Positions 44,156 through 54,252 of a stretch of DNA of 64,000 nucleotides are shown piece by piece. The translations under genes and the position numbers were made by a program. The DNA is taken from contig BRKX01000006.1 in assembly GCA_026008535.1 (NCBI GenBank), positions 34,460,664 to 34,524,663 of the forward strand. Reading direction: 5' to 3'. This DNA comes from Perilla frutescens (Eukaryota; Streptophyta; Magnoliopsida; Lamiales; Lamiaceae). How positions within the stretch are numbered: the stretch's first letter is position 1; each line of letters starts with the position of its first letter. The notes under the pieces are model-generated. The model searched no databases and was not told where the DNA came from. It worked only from the letters and a program-made list of their open reading frames with translations.

Positions 44156-44721
44156 TACCCTTCAACCTTGGCGCTTACATTTTTGATGCAATTATGAAGG
44201 CAGCTTCTAAATCTAGTCCTTCCAATGTGCTTCATTTTCTATGTTTAATCTTTGCTATTCTCAAGAGTCAAGGGTTAAAGGAGAGCAAGAAGAAACTAGT
44301 GGTTGAGCTGCCCTCACTATCCATTCAAAAGCCCAAGGGGAATGATGACAAGATCATTAACCTCCCTTATCATCCAACAGCTGCCAAACAGGAGACTCAA
44401 TCTACCAATGTTACTCCTACTCCCTTCCAATCTACTGCAGGTCCTAATGTTGAACCTGATGTTGCCTCCATGCCCTCTATCCCTATTGTGATGATGCCTT
44501 TGGAGACACTTCAACATCAAATTGACCAGCTGGATCAGACGATTACTCATCTCACTCCTATGTGCGATGTCTTCATTACTCTCCTTTCTACACAAAAAGG
44601 GAGAGTATCTGATGATGGAGATGGAGATGAAGGTGATACTAGAACGAGTCACGCAGCTGATGTTACGGTTAAAGGCAAGGGGAGGAAGACTGCAACAAAG
44701 GGGAAGAGGAAGATGATTTGA
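44156..44721 (+). pseudogene. SIRE extra ORF, second part
   Basis: It continues the frame of 28587-29742: KMGTH joins LPFNLGAYIFDAIMKAAS. After the domain ends (LCLIFAILKSQGLKESKKKL) there is a Pro/Thr-rich linker and a short coiled-coil-like segment (LETLQHQIDQLDQTITHL). An acidic patch (DDGDGDEGD) and a strongly basic end (KGKGRKTATKGKRKMI), possibly a nuclear localisation signal, follow. This part has no internal stop and ends with TGA at 44719. Coiled coil and basic tail suggest interaction with itself and with nucleic acid or the nucleus; that is inference. Confidence 0.75.
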
Positions 44722-45198
44722 AGCCGCATTTGTTACTGCTTCTATTTTATTTTTCCAAACAATGCTTATTAAGTTTTCTTTATGTGCTGGACACATTTAA
44801 GATGCTTGATGCATCTTTATTTTATTTTGATGTGTGTGCTGGACACACTTCTACTTTGATATGCTTTTAATGCATTTCTACGTTTGGGATGAAATTTATA
44901 TTTGTGTTCATGTTTTATATGCTTGCCTTGTTTATTGTTTTTTGGTATTTATTGTATGGTATTTGTTATATACCATAGTTTTTGGGCATGATACGCATAG
45001 TTGGTTTTTGGGATGTTAAATGATCAATGTTTCTTGAGTTATTTATGTGAAACGTGGATTTAACATTGCTTTTATAGCAAGTTTAATCATTTGTTATATG
45101 ATGATCACATTAAGGGGGAGATTTTATTTATCTCTATTTTCTGCTGCGACTCTAAGTATACAAAATACATTGAGTTGTATGTTTTGTGCAGAAAGGCT
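44722..45198 (+). other. SIRE 3' non-coding region
   Basis: T-rich sequence with repeated GCTGGACACA-type phrases (44784 and 44838) and no protein-like frame. Purine-rich AAGGGGGAGAT occurs twice, at about 45110-45121 and at the true polypurine tract near 45204. Such a second tract can act as an additional plus-strand primer. Confidence 0.55.
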
Positions 45199-45215
45199 AA
45201 GATTAAGGGGGAGAT
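45199..45215 (+). other. SIRE polypurine tract
   Basis: AAGATTAAGGGGGAGAT directly before the LTR start TGTTGAGTG. Confidence 0.88.
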
Positions 45216-46234
45216 TGTTGAGTGTTGTTTGACATTGATGTTCAATGTTGAATGCAATGTCATACAGAGTCCCTACGACATTGTCTGTGACACTCATCGT
45301 GACTAATCTTATCATTTCCTAGATTTTAGGATTTATTTTATTTAATAAATTATATTTTATATATATCTTAGATTATGTATATATCCACGAAATAATTATT
45401 TCAAATAAATGGATATATATACATATTAGATATATTATTATTTATAATAGAGTTTGACAAAGTCAAAACTCTATCTCCTATTTTTTAGGTTTCTTCTTTT
45501 CTTTATTTAATCCTTTTTCTTTTTCAGAATTTATATTGCTGAAAATTCAGAAAATAGGGATGAACGTGGGTTATGCTTTCAAACACACCATGGAGGCAGT
45601 TTTTCCCAAACATGTTGGAGTGGTGATGAGGGCGGTTATCTTCAACCCACATTTAAGAAAGAGAAGATGTAAGCCTTGTTCGATTCAAGTGAAGATTGCA
45701 TATAATGGATATGATCTACACTAGAAGATTCATTCAAGCACAAATCATCTTTCCGCTGCGTGTGAAGGTTGAAGGGCTTGAGTCACAAACTTAGCTTTAG
45801 ATTTCGTCCTTCGTTCCTTCTTCTTCATTTATTGTTGTTTAATCACTTCATGAGAATGGATTGTATAAGTTAGGATAGATAGTAAGGTTGTGAAATCACG
45901 GCTAGTTTGTCTACAAATTAATGATGGGTTAATTTGTATTTTGAATTCATTTTTGGTTGTAAACTATAATAGGGTTCATGTATTTTGCTTGATGTGTCGA
46001 GAGCTCAACGTCTGACATCATCAACTTAACAACTGTATTGGCTCATGGTAGCATAATTTCACCCTGTGGCAATCATATACATGTTGTGTGTGATTAAAAA
46101 TTAATTCTCGTATTATTATGTTTTTATTTCCAGTATATTTATGTTAAGATAGTTGTGTTAACTATCTGTGACATTGAGTTTGACATTACAATTCTGTGTC
46201 TAATTTTAGTGTTTCTCGGCAAGGAAGAATAACA
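45216..46234 (+). repeat. SIRE 3' LTR (1019 bp)
   Basis: It pairs with the 5' LTR over its full length and ends AAGAATAACA, followed by the duplicated target atatg. Scattered substitutions separate the two, consistent with an insertion old enough to have accumulated stops. Confidence 0.92.
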
Positions 46235-46239
46235 ATATG

Positions 46240-46797
46240 TATAAATTTTGATTATGCTTGTTCTTGATCAATTGATTTATATGTGATTTGACAACTGGCC
46301 ATTGTTAAATTGTGCTTGTAACGAATGAGATCGAGAGAAGAATTTGTTGTGTGTTTATGGTTGATCAAGATAAATCTTATCGGAGACGAATGATTTAATA
46401 ATTTAACAATCTAAACTAAATGAATCAATATATGGATAATCATCGAATGCGAGAGCTAGAGTTTATCCATCTATATGAATTTGGTTGTTTGTGAATTGTT
46501 GATAGAGCATGAGCAATTTATTTACTAATTGATTTACCCGAGGAAATGAACCTATACGCTAGATTCTCTAAAGTCTTGATTCATCATTATTGTTAATCGT
46601 GATTATTTCTTGTTCTTATTTATTCATCAACTCAAACATTAGATTTAGAATGTTTAGGGATTTTAGTTCTTGTGATTTGTAACACAAAAATTGTTGCCCT
46701 GTTAAGCCTTTCTTGAGAATACGACTTGGGAAAACTTATCACACTACAAGGATGTCGTTCCCTTGCGAGCAACCTAAGTGTACTTTTAGTTGAAACA
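46240..46797 (+). repeat. Athila 5' LTR, second part
   Basis: It resumes at TATAAATTTTGATTATGC, as in the uninterrupted 3' LTR at 51392. It ends TTAGTTGAAACA before the primer-binding site. The last 120 bp contain the conserved Athila-type U5 phrase GCCCTGTTAAGCC. Confidence 0.88.
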
Positions 46798-46802
46798 AAA
46801 TT

Positions 46803-46820
46803 TGGCGCCATTGTCGGGGA
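46803..46820 (+). other. Athila primer-binding site (tRNA-Asp type)
   Basis: TGGCGCCATTGTCGGGGA differs at two positions from the consensus TGGCGCCGTTGCCGGGGA; both differences fit C-to-T or G-to-A decay. Confidence 0.88.
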
Positions 46821-47162
46821 AGGCTTTAGGCAAATTATTTTTGTGTTTTGGTGATTTTTTCTCTTTTTTCATGAACTTTTTTATTTTTAGTTTTGTTTTG
46901 TGTTTTTGTTTTGTTATTTTGTGGTCGATATGTGATTTTCTCCCTCAGGTGTGTTTGATCGTTTTTCTTGTGTTTGTGTATGCAAGGTTGCCGGAGTCTT
47001 CAAAGAAAGTTAGCTCCGATATTGGACAACATACACCACATTAAACAGCTAACCTTGCTCAACCTGGAGGAAGAGAACGTGTCGAGTAACTCGGTTCAAA
47101 CATCAGTTTCTTTTATGGAAAGTGACGCGTAACATTCTGGCGATAATAGTGAACCTGAAGTT
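46821..47162 (+). other. Athila leader
   Basis: About 340 bp of T-rich untranslated leader between primer-binding site and gag, with no coding signal. Confidence 0.55.
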
Positions 47163-48823
47163 ATGGTGGAACAAGCAAGACCGATGCGGGACTTTGAACG
47201 TCCTGTTGTGGAGGCAGCTATGTCATGTATAGTCCTTGGAGAGGCCGCACGCAATTATGAGTTGCGGGCTACTCATTTCTGTCAGTTACCGTCTTTATAT
47301 GGGATGCCATCAATGGATGCTTTGAACTTCATCGGGGAGTTCTACCCAGTGTTGCAGACTTTCCCGTTGAATGGTCTTACTGAAGGACAGTTGAAGATGA
47401 AGTATTTCCCTCACACACTGAAAGATCGGGCAAAGACTTGGCTTTTATCACTGGCTCCTAATCCATTAGAGAATTGGGAGGCTCTGTATGCAAAATTCAT
47501 AGTGAAATATTACTCCAATCAGATGACTCAGGATTTGAGGGAACAAATTGTGACATTTTCCCAAACTCCAGGAGAGGGATTTCATGAAGCGTGGGAACGT
47601 TTCAAGAGTTTGTTGCAGCAGTGTCCACACCACAATTTCCCTCTAGAGCTCCGTAATCAGTTCTTCTATAATGGATTGTCCCAAAATTTCCAATACATGG
47701 TTGATAACCCCGCTGGAGGAATGCCGGGGCGAGAACAATAGAGGAAATGAATGAAGTTTTTGAAACCATAGCTATAAATTCTCAGCAGAAAAGTGCACAA
47801 GGGAGGCAGGCCACGACAAGTGAGGTGACCCCTGTGTATGATGTAACAAAACAGTTGGCCGAGTTGACTAGGCAGGTGGAATTGATACGAGTGTCGAGTA
47901 GGCAAGTCCATCAAGTGGCATCAGAAGAGACTTGCTGAATATGGGCATGGAGCTAATATATGTCCGAGGATGGGAGAGAAGATATATGAAGGTGGAGTGG
48001 ATGCGAATGCATTGAATGGGTACCCACCGAGGCGGAATAACCAGTTCTCCCAGTCTTACAATCCTGGATGGAGGAATCACCCTAATTTCTCATGGAACCA
48101 AAATCAGCAACAAGGTCAAAGTCAGAATAACCAGTTCCAACAGTCGATGGGCATATCTCAACCTCAGCAATATCCTCACCAACAAGTTCTACCACGGAGG
48201 CCCTCTTTGGAGGATAGTTTGCAGAGTTTCATACAAGCAAGCAGCCAAAGATTTGAAATAGTTGAGTCCTCTGTGAAGCGCATTGAGTCCCAAGGGGGTC
48301 AATTGGCAAGTACAGCGGGGGAACTTGTACAGCAAAATAAGAAAGAAATGTTGCCAATTCAACCATCGCAGGCTCATGTTGTCATAGTTTTGAGGAGCGG
48401 TAGGATAATTGATAACAGGATAGGGATGTCTCCTATTGAACCAAGTGCTGGGGAAAAGTTTCCGGTTGTTCAGTCTGATAGAAATGGAAAGAGTGTTGTT
48501 GTTCCTGAAAAAGAAACTGACATTGAGAAGGGGGTCCAGAAGGGAAGTTCTAACCTACATAAGGCAGAGAAGCCTTATTGTCCTCTTATTCCATTTCCTA
48601 GCCGATTGAGAAATGAAAAACAAGATAGCTAGTTTCAAGAGTTTTATAAGTTGCTATCCAAAGTGAATGTGAACTTACCACTTCTGGATGTGATTAGAAA
48701 TGTTCCAGCTTACGTGAAGTTTTTCAAGGAGTTGGCTTTTAAGAAAAAGAGATTTGTTGAAGATGAAAAAATTGTGGTCTCAGAGGTGGCAAGTGCAATT
48801 TTGCAGCATCAACTACCGCCTAA
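47163..48823 (+). pseudogene. gag: Athila gag pseudogene
   Basis: Start at ATG 47163 (MVEQARPMRDFERPVVEAAM). The capsid-like part is clear: HFCQLPSLYGMPSMDALNFI, LPNGL-like FPLNGLTEGQLKMKYFPH, LKDRAKTWLLSLAP, WEALYAKFIVKYY, ETPGEGFHEAWERFKSLL-like text with SQTPGEGFHEAWERFKSLLQ, and QFFYNGL. A stop at 47739 and frame changes near 47740 and 47940 follow. A Gln/Asn-rich segment with NPGWRNHPNFSW is at about 48060-48100, then SLEDSLQSFIQAS, LRSGRII, and YCPLIPFPSRL ending with TAG at 48630. The same frame continues with FKELAFKKKRF to a TAA near 48823. Gag forms the particle and binds RNA. Confidence 0.88.
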
Positions 48824-49248
48824 GTAAGGTGATCCATGTAGTTTCATTGTTAAAATTGCTTTAGATAATGATAAGGAAGCTTCTAGCATTAGGAGCTGGA
48901 ATTAATTTAATGCCCTACTCTATTTTTCAACAGTTAGAGTTGGGGGAATTGAAACCAACTAGGATGTATTTACAACTAGTTGATAAATCTTTAAGTTTAC
49001 CCAGAGGAATGATTGAAGATATATTAGTTAAAGTGGGTGGGTTGATAGTTCCTGTGGATTTTGTTGTGCTAGATATGGGGGAGGTACATGAGACTGGAAA
49101 AGAACATACCCTTTTGTTGGGAAGGTTGTTTATGGCCACGACCAACACATTAATTAATGTTAAGGATGTAACTCTTACAATGTTTGTTTTGGGGGAACTG
49201 TGTCTTTTTCTGTTCATGAAAATAAGGTGGCTCCATCTACTTCTTTGA
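48824..49248 (+). pseudogene. Athila protease remnant
   Basis: After a frameshift, LLALGAGINLMPYSIFQQLE at about 48876 corresponds to the Athila protease active-site region, in which the usual motif is DLGA; here the Asp is replaced by Ala. ELKPTRMYLQLVDKS, IEDILVKVGG, VDFVVLDM and LLLGRLFMAT follow, the usual order. The frame ends at 49248. Immediately afterwards the sequence shows PPKLQLRDL, which normally opens RT, and then goes to non-coding DNA; RT, RNase H and integrase are deleted. Confidence 0.85.
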
Positions 49249-50702
49249 TTGAACATTGCTCATATGTTGATGCTATTAATAGTTTGGCTGAAGATGTTTT
49301 CTTACAGGAGAGTAGTTTGAGTAAATTACTTACAGATCTAGCGGATGTCGAGAATAAAACTATGACTTTGTGATGATGGCATTGAGATTCTGAAGTTGAT
49401 GGAAATTGAGAGAGAGAAAGTTTCGTGTCCACCGAAGCTTCAATTAAGAGATCTAAAAAGAAAAAGGAAAAAAGAAAAAGTGAAAGAAAAAAACACCGCG
49501 TCAGTGACCTATTTCATGATTTTCTTCATGCCGACTTGATTTATTGTGCCCATCTCATTGTCTACTGTTATTTTATATGAGCTTTCATTTTTTGTGTGTG
49601 TGCTTTTGACTGTGTTTTTCTTTCTTGTGTTTCTAATTGTGACGTTTATAAATTGTTGCCGAGTTTTACTAAATCTATGAAATTTATTTTTTTCTTTACC
49701 TTTGATTGAGCTATGGGGACATTGCTCATCTTTAAGTATGGGGGGAGTTAAAAATTTGATTTCATTGATGGTGGTATGTTTTATTTCGTATGTCTTGGTC
49801 TTCATTGTGTTTTGTCTTTTGAGTATAGTACTTTGTTTGCTCTATGCTTTTGGAAGTTATGACATTGAGACTTGGATAAATTTGTTAAAAGACAAATTCA
49901 TGATATATCTGTGATCTTGAGTGCTTCAATTGAATTGTATTCTAATGAAAGAGTGGTTGATTGATAACTTTATTGTGGGGCTACTTTCTTTTGAATTGAT
50001 TGAAGTGATGATTTGTGACATTCTGTTGAAGCATAAGTCTTATTAGTTGCTTAGAGGTTTTCCTCCCTAAAAAAAGTGTTGTTTTAAGATGGGTTGTGTG
50101 GATTCTGCTCCTCTAGTTTGTCGCCATTTGATGATATAATTATGAGCAAGGGAAACCTCACGAGAATAGTTCGGAAAATCTTTGAAGTTTTAACCTTCTG
50201 AAAGTATCCTAATCTTCTCTTTTTTGTAGAAAAAAATAATAAAAAAATAATAAAAAAATTGGGGCATAAGCAAGTTGAATTATCAGGATTTTACTCCTTT
50301 TATTTATCTCCTACTGAGGCACGAGTAATGAGTATGGGAAACCACGTTAAGAGACTCGGGTTTTTAACCTGATGGGTAAACCTAATGATTTTATTCCTTC
50401 ATTCAAATTTGTAGTCCCCGAAAAAAAAGGAAAAAGAAAAAAAGAAAAAAGAAAAAGAAAAAAGCGAGGGTAGCTAATAAAGGTGACTAGCAAAGCTATT
50501 GTTTTGATGTGTGACACTTATTTGACCGAATTGACGATTCAATAGGAATGGGAAACACACTAAGTTGGATTTTAACGTTCTCTTTAGTAAGAATTGTTTG
50601 CTTGATCTTTTTAAGAGAGTAGAAATGATGCATTTGGATAAATACTTACTTGTCCAGTTGATTTGTCATATCTTTTGTTTGCTTGAGGACAAGCAAAATG
50701 CT
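49249..50702 (+). other. Athila 3' non-coding region with degenerate tandem modules
   Basis: No coding frame is seen after about 49440. The region has several A/G-rich runs (49445-49490, 50230-50265, 50415-50465). A module with GAGxAxGGGAAACC, then TTTTAACCT, then CCTAAT and TTTGTAG followed by an A-rich run begins at about 50143 and 50330, with a shorter third copy near 50544. Spacing is roughly 190-210 bp. A purine tract like that before the LTR also occurs near 49737-49745 (TATGGGGGGAGT). Confidence 0.65.
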
Positions 50703-50716
50703 AAGTGTGGGGAGTT
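50703..50716 (+). other. Athila polypurine tract
   Basis: AAGTGTGGGGAGTT after GAGGACAAGCAAAATGCT, a phrase typical of the 3' end of Athila-type elements. Confidence 0.85.
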
Positions 50717-51978
50717 TGTTTTGTCATTTTTTGTTTGGTTTTCTTGTTATTGATGTGTTCGTAATGTTCGTCTTTTAGTTTATGTTTATTGGTTTATATA
50801 GTATGTTTGCATATTTCTGTGATGTTGGTGTTCCAAAAAGCTTTGCAGGTACATGCAGAAAATGGCACGTAAGTGGAGCAAAATTGTTAAAAAATAGAAT
50901 GGATTGAAGAACTAAAAGAATACAACCGTGGCTGTTGGACAATCGGGTCGTCACCCGGCAGCCTTCTCATTGGGCCGTGGCGTAATCCCAGCCATGGCTG
51001 CTTATGCGTTTTCTCAATTTTAGAATTCCCGTCCAGCCGTGGCTGGGCGGTGTGATTTTTGGCATTTATGATGATATTTTATAAGGTTTTTAGGGGAATA
51101 AATATACACGCTTTTGGGAGACTTTTTGGAGATATTTTCAGAGAGAGATTGGGCGAAAATCTCATTCACTAAACTCTTGGGGATAATTACTTGGCAAGAT
51201 TTTCAATTCCAATTATCTTGTAGAATTGTAAACTTGAGGATTGGTTCTTGAATTTGTGAGATCTTTTCTACTTTCTCTTCTTTATGTATTTAGTGAATGA
51301 TGATTTCTTGTTTGATTTTTATGGATGAATTATCTTTAATTATGAACTAAATTCATCATATAGGGTGAGGGAATTCGAATTGGGTTATTATATGTATAAA
51401 TTGTGATTATGCTTGTTCTTGATCAATTGATTTATATGTGATTTGACCACTGGCTACTGTTAAATTGTGCTTGCAACGAAGGAGATCGAGAGAAGTATTT
51501 GTTGCGTGTTTGTGGTTGATCAAGATTAAATCTTACTAGAGGCGAGTGATTTAATAATTTAACAATCTAAACTAAACGAATCAATATAGGGATAATCATC
51601 GAATGCGAGAGCTAGAGTTTATCCATCTGTATTAATTTGGTTGTTTGTGAATTGTTGATAGAGCATGAGCAATTTATTTGCTAATTAATTTACCCGAGGA
51701 GATAAACCTATACCCTAGACTCTCTAAAGTCTTGATTCATCATTGTTCTCAATTATTATTATTTCTTATTAGTTGTTATTTATTTCTTGTTTCGTCTAGT
51801 TTATTCATCAACTCAAACATTGGATTTAGAATGTTTAGGAATTTTATTTCTTGTGATTTATAACACAAAAATTATTGCCCTGTTAAGCCTTCCTTGAGAA
51901 TACGACTTGGGAAAACTTATCACACTATAAGGATCTCGTTCTCTTGCGAGCAACATAAGTGTACTTTTGGTTGAAACA
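50717..51978 (+). repeat. Athila 3' LTR (1262 bp)
   Basis: Uninterrupted copy starting TGTTTTGTC and ending GGTTGAAACA. It shows what the split 5' LTR looked like: around 51384-51391 it reads GGGTTATTATATGTATAAAT, which spans the SIRE insertion site. It is followed by the target copy cagtg. Confidence 0.9.
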
Positions 51979-51983
51979 CAGTG

Positions 51984-52619
51984 CTGTCCACAAGGCCTGA
52001 TATTTGCTATGCAGTTTACATAGTATGGAGATATCAGTCTAGCCCTAGTAAGGGACATTGGATTGTGGTAAAGCATATACTGAAGTATCTGAAAAGTAGT
52101 CGAGATTATATTCTGGTTTACCAGTCTGATAATTTATGTCATGTGGGTTATACTGATTCTAATTTCCAAGCTGATAAGGACAAGAGTAAGTCTACCTCGA
52201 GATATGTGTTTGCCTTGTGAGGTAGGGATGTGGCATGGAGTAACGTAAAGCAGAAATGCATTTCTGACTCTACCATAGAAGTCGAGTATGTAGCTGCTTC
52301 AGAAGCTGCAAAAGAGGTTGTTTGGCTCAAGAAATTCTTGTTGGACTTAGATATGATTTCGGATTTACCTAGGAGTATCACAATTTACTGTGATAAGGCT
52401 GGTGTAGTGGAAAATTTAAAGGAACCACGAACCCATAATGAAAGTAAACACATTGAGCGCAAGTACCATCTTATATGAGAAATCGTAAAGAAAGGAGATG
52501 TTGTTGTGACAAAGATTGTGTCATTGGACAACCTAGTACACTCGTTCACAAAGAGCTTACTAGCTAAGACTTTCCATAGTCACGTGGAGGGAATAAGAGT
52601 TCCGATCATGGCATCATAG
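51984..52619 (+). pseudogene. pol: Copia pol fragment, end of RT and RNase H (outer element)
   Basis: It continues the pol frame from 8782: VLSTRPDICYAVYIVWRYQS, VKHILKYLKSSRDYILVYQS, GYTDSNFQADKDKSKSTS, a TGA at about 52218, then VAWSNVKQKCISDSTIEVEY and VAASEAAKEVVWLKKFL. YCDKAGVVENLKEPRTHNES follows, and HIERKYHLI with a TGA at 52476. The product ends near SFTKSLLAKTFHSHVEGI and a TAG at 52617. The RNase H acidic residues are largely kept (YTDSN, EVEY, YCDK). Only two stops are seen in this part. Confidence 0.85.
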
Positions 52620-52701
52620 CTTTAAGTATAAGTGGGAGATATTGTACTATTTATTTAGTAGTATACTTAAAAGCAAATGCTTTGAGTATAAAGGGGGAAA
52701 T

Positions 52702-53720
52702 AGTTGGGGTTTATACTAAAACAGTTTGCATTTCGTATATACCTTATTTCTTTATTTTGAATGAGAATGAACAGTCACTTATATTGCATTTATGATGTTA
52801 TTTATTTTATGCAATATCATCATTTACTTAATATTGAAGATGATATGGTGTGTGGAATTCACATAGAAGTTCATATTATCGGTTCTTTATTAAGTACACG
52901 GATGGGCTGTATTCTACTAAACGGGTGTGAATTCTATAGGGATCAAGAGAGCACAAAAGGGGCTGATATTAACTTGTATTATTTTCATCCCCCTTTTCCT
53001 TAATTAACAAGTAGGGGGACTAAAATCCCTTTCTCAATCCTAATGGGTTTGGGCCTCTCACTCTTGTTCCATCCTCAGTCCATTTTAGTCATATTTGGCT
53101 ATAACATAGATCTAGAAGAATATTAAATTGGCCTGATAGATTTATTTAATGTCCAATATCCAATAAACTTAGGATATAATTAAATGCATAAAGCATTAAT
53201 TTTATTTCACTAAAGAAATAATACTGACCTACCAATTTAATACATATTTCTGAATATGCTTTCTTTTTTAGTCCACCCATTCCCCATGTTTAAGATATAA
53301 TGTCCATTAATTAATTATGTAAGCTCCTGACATCTATAATTAATTAACTGCTTGTTCCTTGAGCAGTACCATAAAAGATTTATCATGTACGGAATAAATT
53401 CCACCTGCAGGGTATCACATTAACTATGTGCTTCCTCAAGGCGACATCATCAACCTAGAGCACCAGGACATGGTGACCATATCTATTGTATGACCTATCA
53501 TATATGTATATGATACTGCCCAAGATATTGAGATTGTTGATCCTATCTGAGAATCTCACTCATTGATAAGTCAAAGTAATATCATAACAGATATATGTCC
53601 GCCAATACATATGGCTTAAGAACCCGAACTCTGTGGATCTTTATTCTGTCACTTAAGGTCAAAATAGAGAACAGTATCCTATTATGATACTCCTTGTTTG
53701 TTTCCGGCTCAACCATACAC
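52702..53720 (+). repeat. 3' LTR of the outer copia element
   Basis: The purine run AGTATAAAGGGGGAAA precedes a start that reads AGTTGGGGTTTATACT, probably TGTTGGGG with a first-base change. The following kilobase is typical copia LTR text without coding frames. I set the right end at about 53720, before sequence that matches another LTR type; it is uncertain by some tens of bases. No 5' LTR exists in the window. Confidence 0.6.
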
Positions 53721-54252
53721 ACAAGAACTACAAACCGGATCCGCAAGAGGACCGGGTCGATTGTAGGGCGGTGAGTTAACCCAAGTTGTGTCTCTCGAGG
53801 AAAGCTTAACAGGGCAATTTGTCCCTCTTACGTTATACACATGAAAATAAATACAATCCTAAACATTCTAAACAGGGAATGAGGAGATTAAACTAAAATC
53901 TATTAAACCAAAGCGAGAGAAAGACAAGAAAGTAAACAAGCTAACAAATAAAATAAACTAAACTAATATATACGGACATTAGGGCATAGATTCTCTTCTT
54001 CGTTTCTGTCCTAGCTCAATTCAAGTTGATTTCATTACCCTTAAACTTACAATAGACTACTTCAAGAGGATTAACTTCATTTACTTTCATCGCTAATCCA
54101 TTAAACCCCTATCAGCTAGATTATACGAGTAAGATTAACACTTTTTAAGCATACAATAGACTCCTTCAAGAGGCTTATCTTCATTTACTATCATCGTCAA
54201 TCCATTAAACCCACATCGGCTAAATTATATGATTAAGATGACAAAAGAACCA
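53721..54252 (-). repeat. Minus-oriented Athila/Tat-like LTR fragment
   Basis: On the minus strand it contains TTGCCCTGTTAAGCTTTCCT followed by CGAGAGACACAACTTGGG, which parallels the U5 phrase of the Athila LTR at 51880-51910 (TTGCCCTGTTAAGCCTTCC, then TTGAGAATACGACTTGGG). Upstream in that orientation come AGAATGTTTAGGATT and T-rich text also like that LTR. It is a diverged relative, truncated on the right by the SIRE LTR at 54253. Confidence 0.55.

Larger units (their letters stand above)
9447..46234 (+). mobile_element. SIRE-type Ty1/copia retrotransposon with a downstream extra ORF, twice interrupted
   Basis: LTRs at 9447-10464 and 45216-46234 (1018 and 1019 bp) both start TGTTGAGTG and end AATAACA. 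The target duplication is atatg (9442-9446 and 46235-46239). The primer-binding site is at 10467, the polypurine tract at 45199-45215. The order gag, protease, integrase, RT, RNase H is that of copia, and a further ORF follows pol, as is known for SIRE/Maximus elements. A Tekay element interrupts gag and a CACTA transposon interrupts the extra ORF. Without these the element would be about 9.8 kb, a normal SIRE length. All ORFs carry stops. Confidence 0.9.
8783..51978 (+). mobile_element. Athila-type Ty3/gypsy element lacking RT, RNase H and integrase
   Basis: Two LTRs (8783-9446 plus 46240-46797, and 50717-51978) bound the element. The primer-binding site at 46803-46820 reads TGGCGCCATTGTCGGGGA, the tRNA-Asp-type site typical of Athila. 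The polypurine tract precedes 50717. A 5-bp duplication cagtg flanks the whole at 8778-8782 and 51979-51983. The internal region holds gag and a protease remnant and then goes straight to 3' non-coding sequence, so the rest of pol is deleted. Excluding the nested SIRE, the element is about 6.4 kb. The first LTR base appears changed from T to A in the left copy. Confidence 0.88.
8101..53720 (+). mobile_element. Tork/TAR-like Ty1/copia retrotransposon, 5'-truncated and split by nested insertions
   Basis: This is the outermost element of the nest. The pol gene runs from 8101 to 8782, is interrupted by an Athila element, and resumes at 51984. A polypurine tract and 3' LTR follow near 52690-53720. 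Across the insertion, removing one copy of the duplicated cagtg joins the frame as SLMYTVLSTRPDICYAV, the expected RT/RNase H linker of copia elements. The 5' LTR, gag, protease, integrase and first part of RT are missing to the left of 8101. Lineage assignment to Tork/TAR is by the general look of the RNase H region and LTR only. Confidence 0.75.

Noticed and set aside
28587..44721. Interpretation of the SIRE extra ORF as a viral envelope gene
   Set aside because: I see no signal peptide, hydrophobic membrane anchor or cleavage site in the translation. The domain resembles a plant transposon protein instead, so I call it only an extra ORF.
44317..44796. 159-codon minus-strand frame
   Set aside because: It is antisense to the second part of the SIRE extra ORF, which has the better supported reading.
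44834..45306. Hydrophobic short frames before the SIRE 3' LTR that could suggest a membrane protein
   Set aside because: T-rich non-coding DNA gives such peptides by composition; frames are short, overlapping and have no partner in the other SIRE.
49509..49914. Frames of 70-98 codons in the Athila 3' region
   Set aside because: Low-complexity sequence in a known non-coding region of this element type; no similarity recognised and no support from the other strand.
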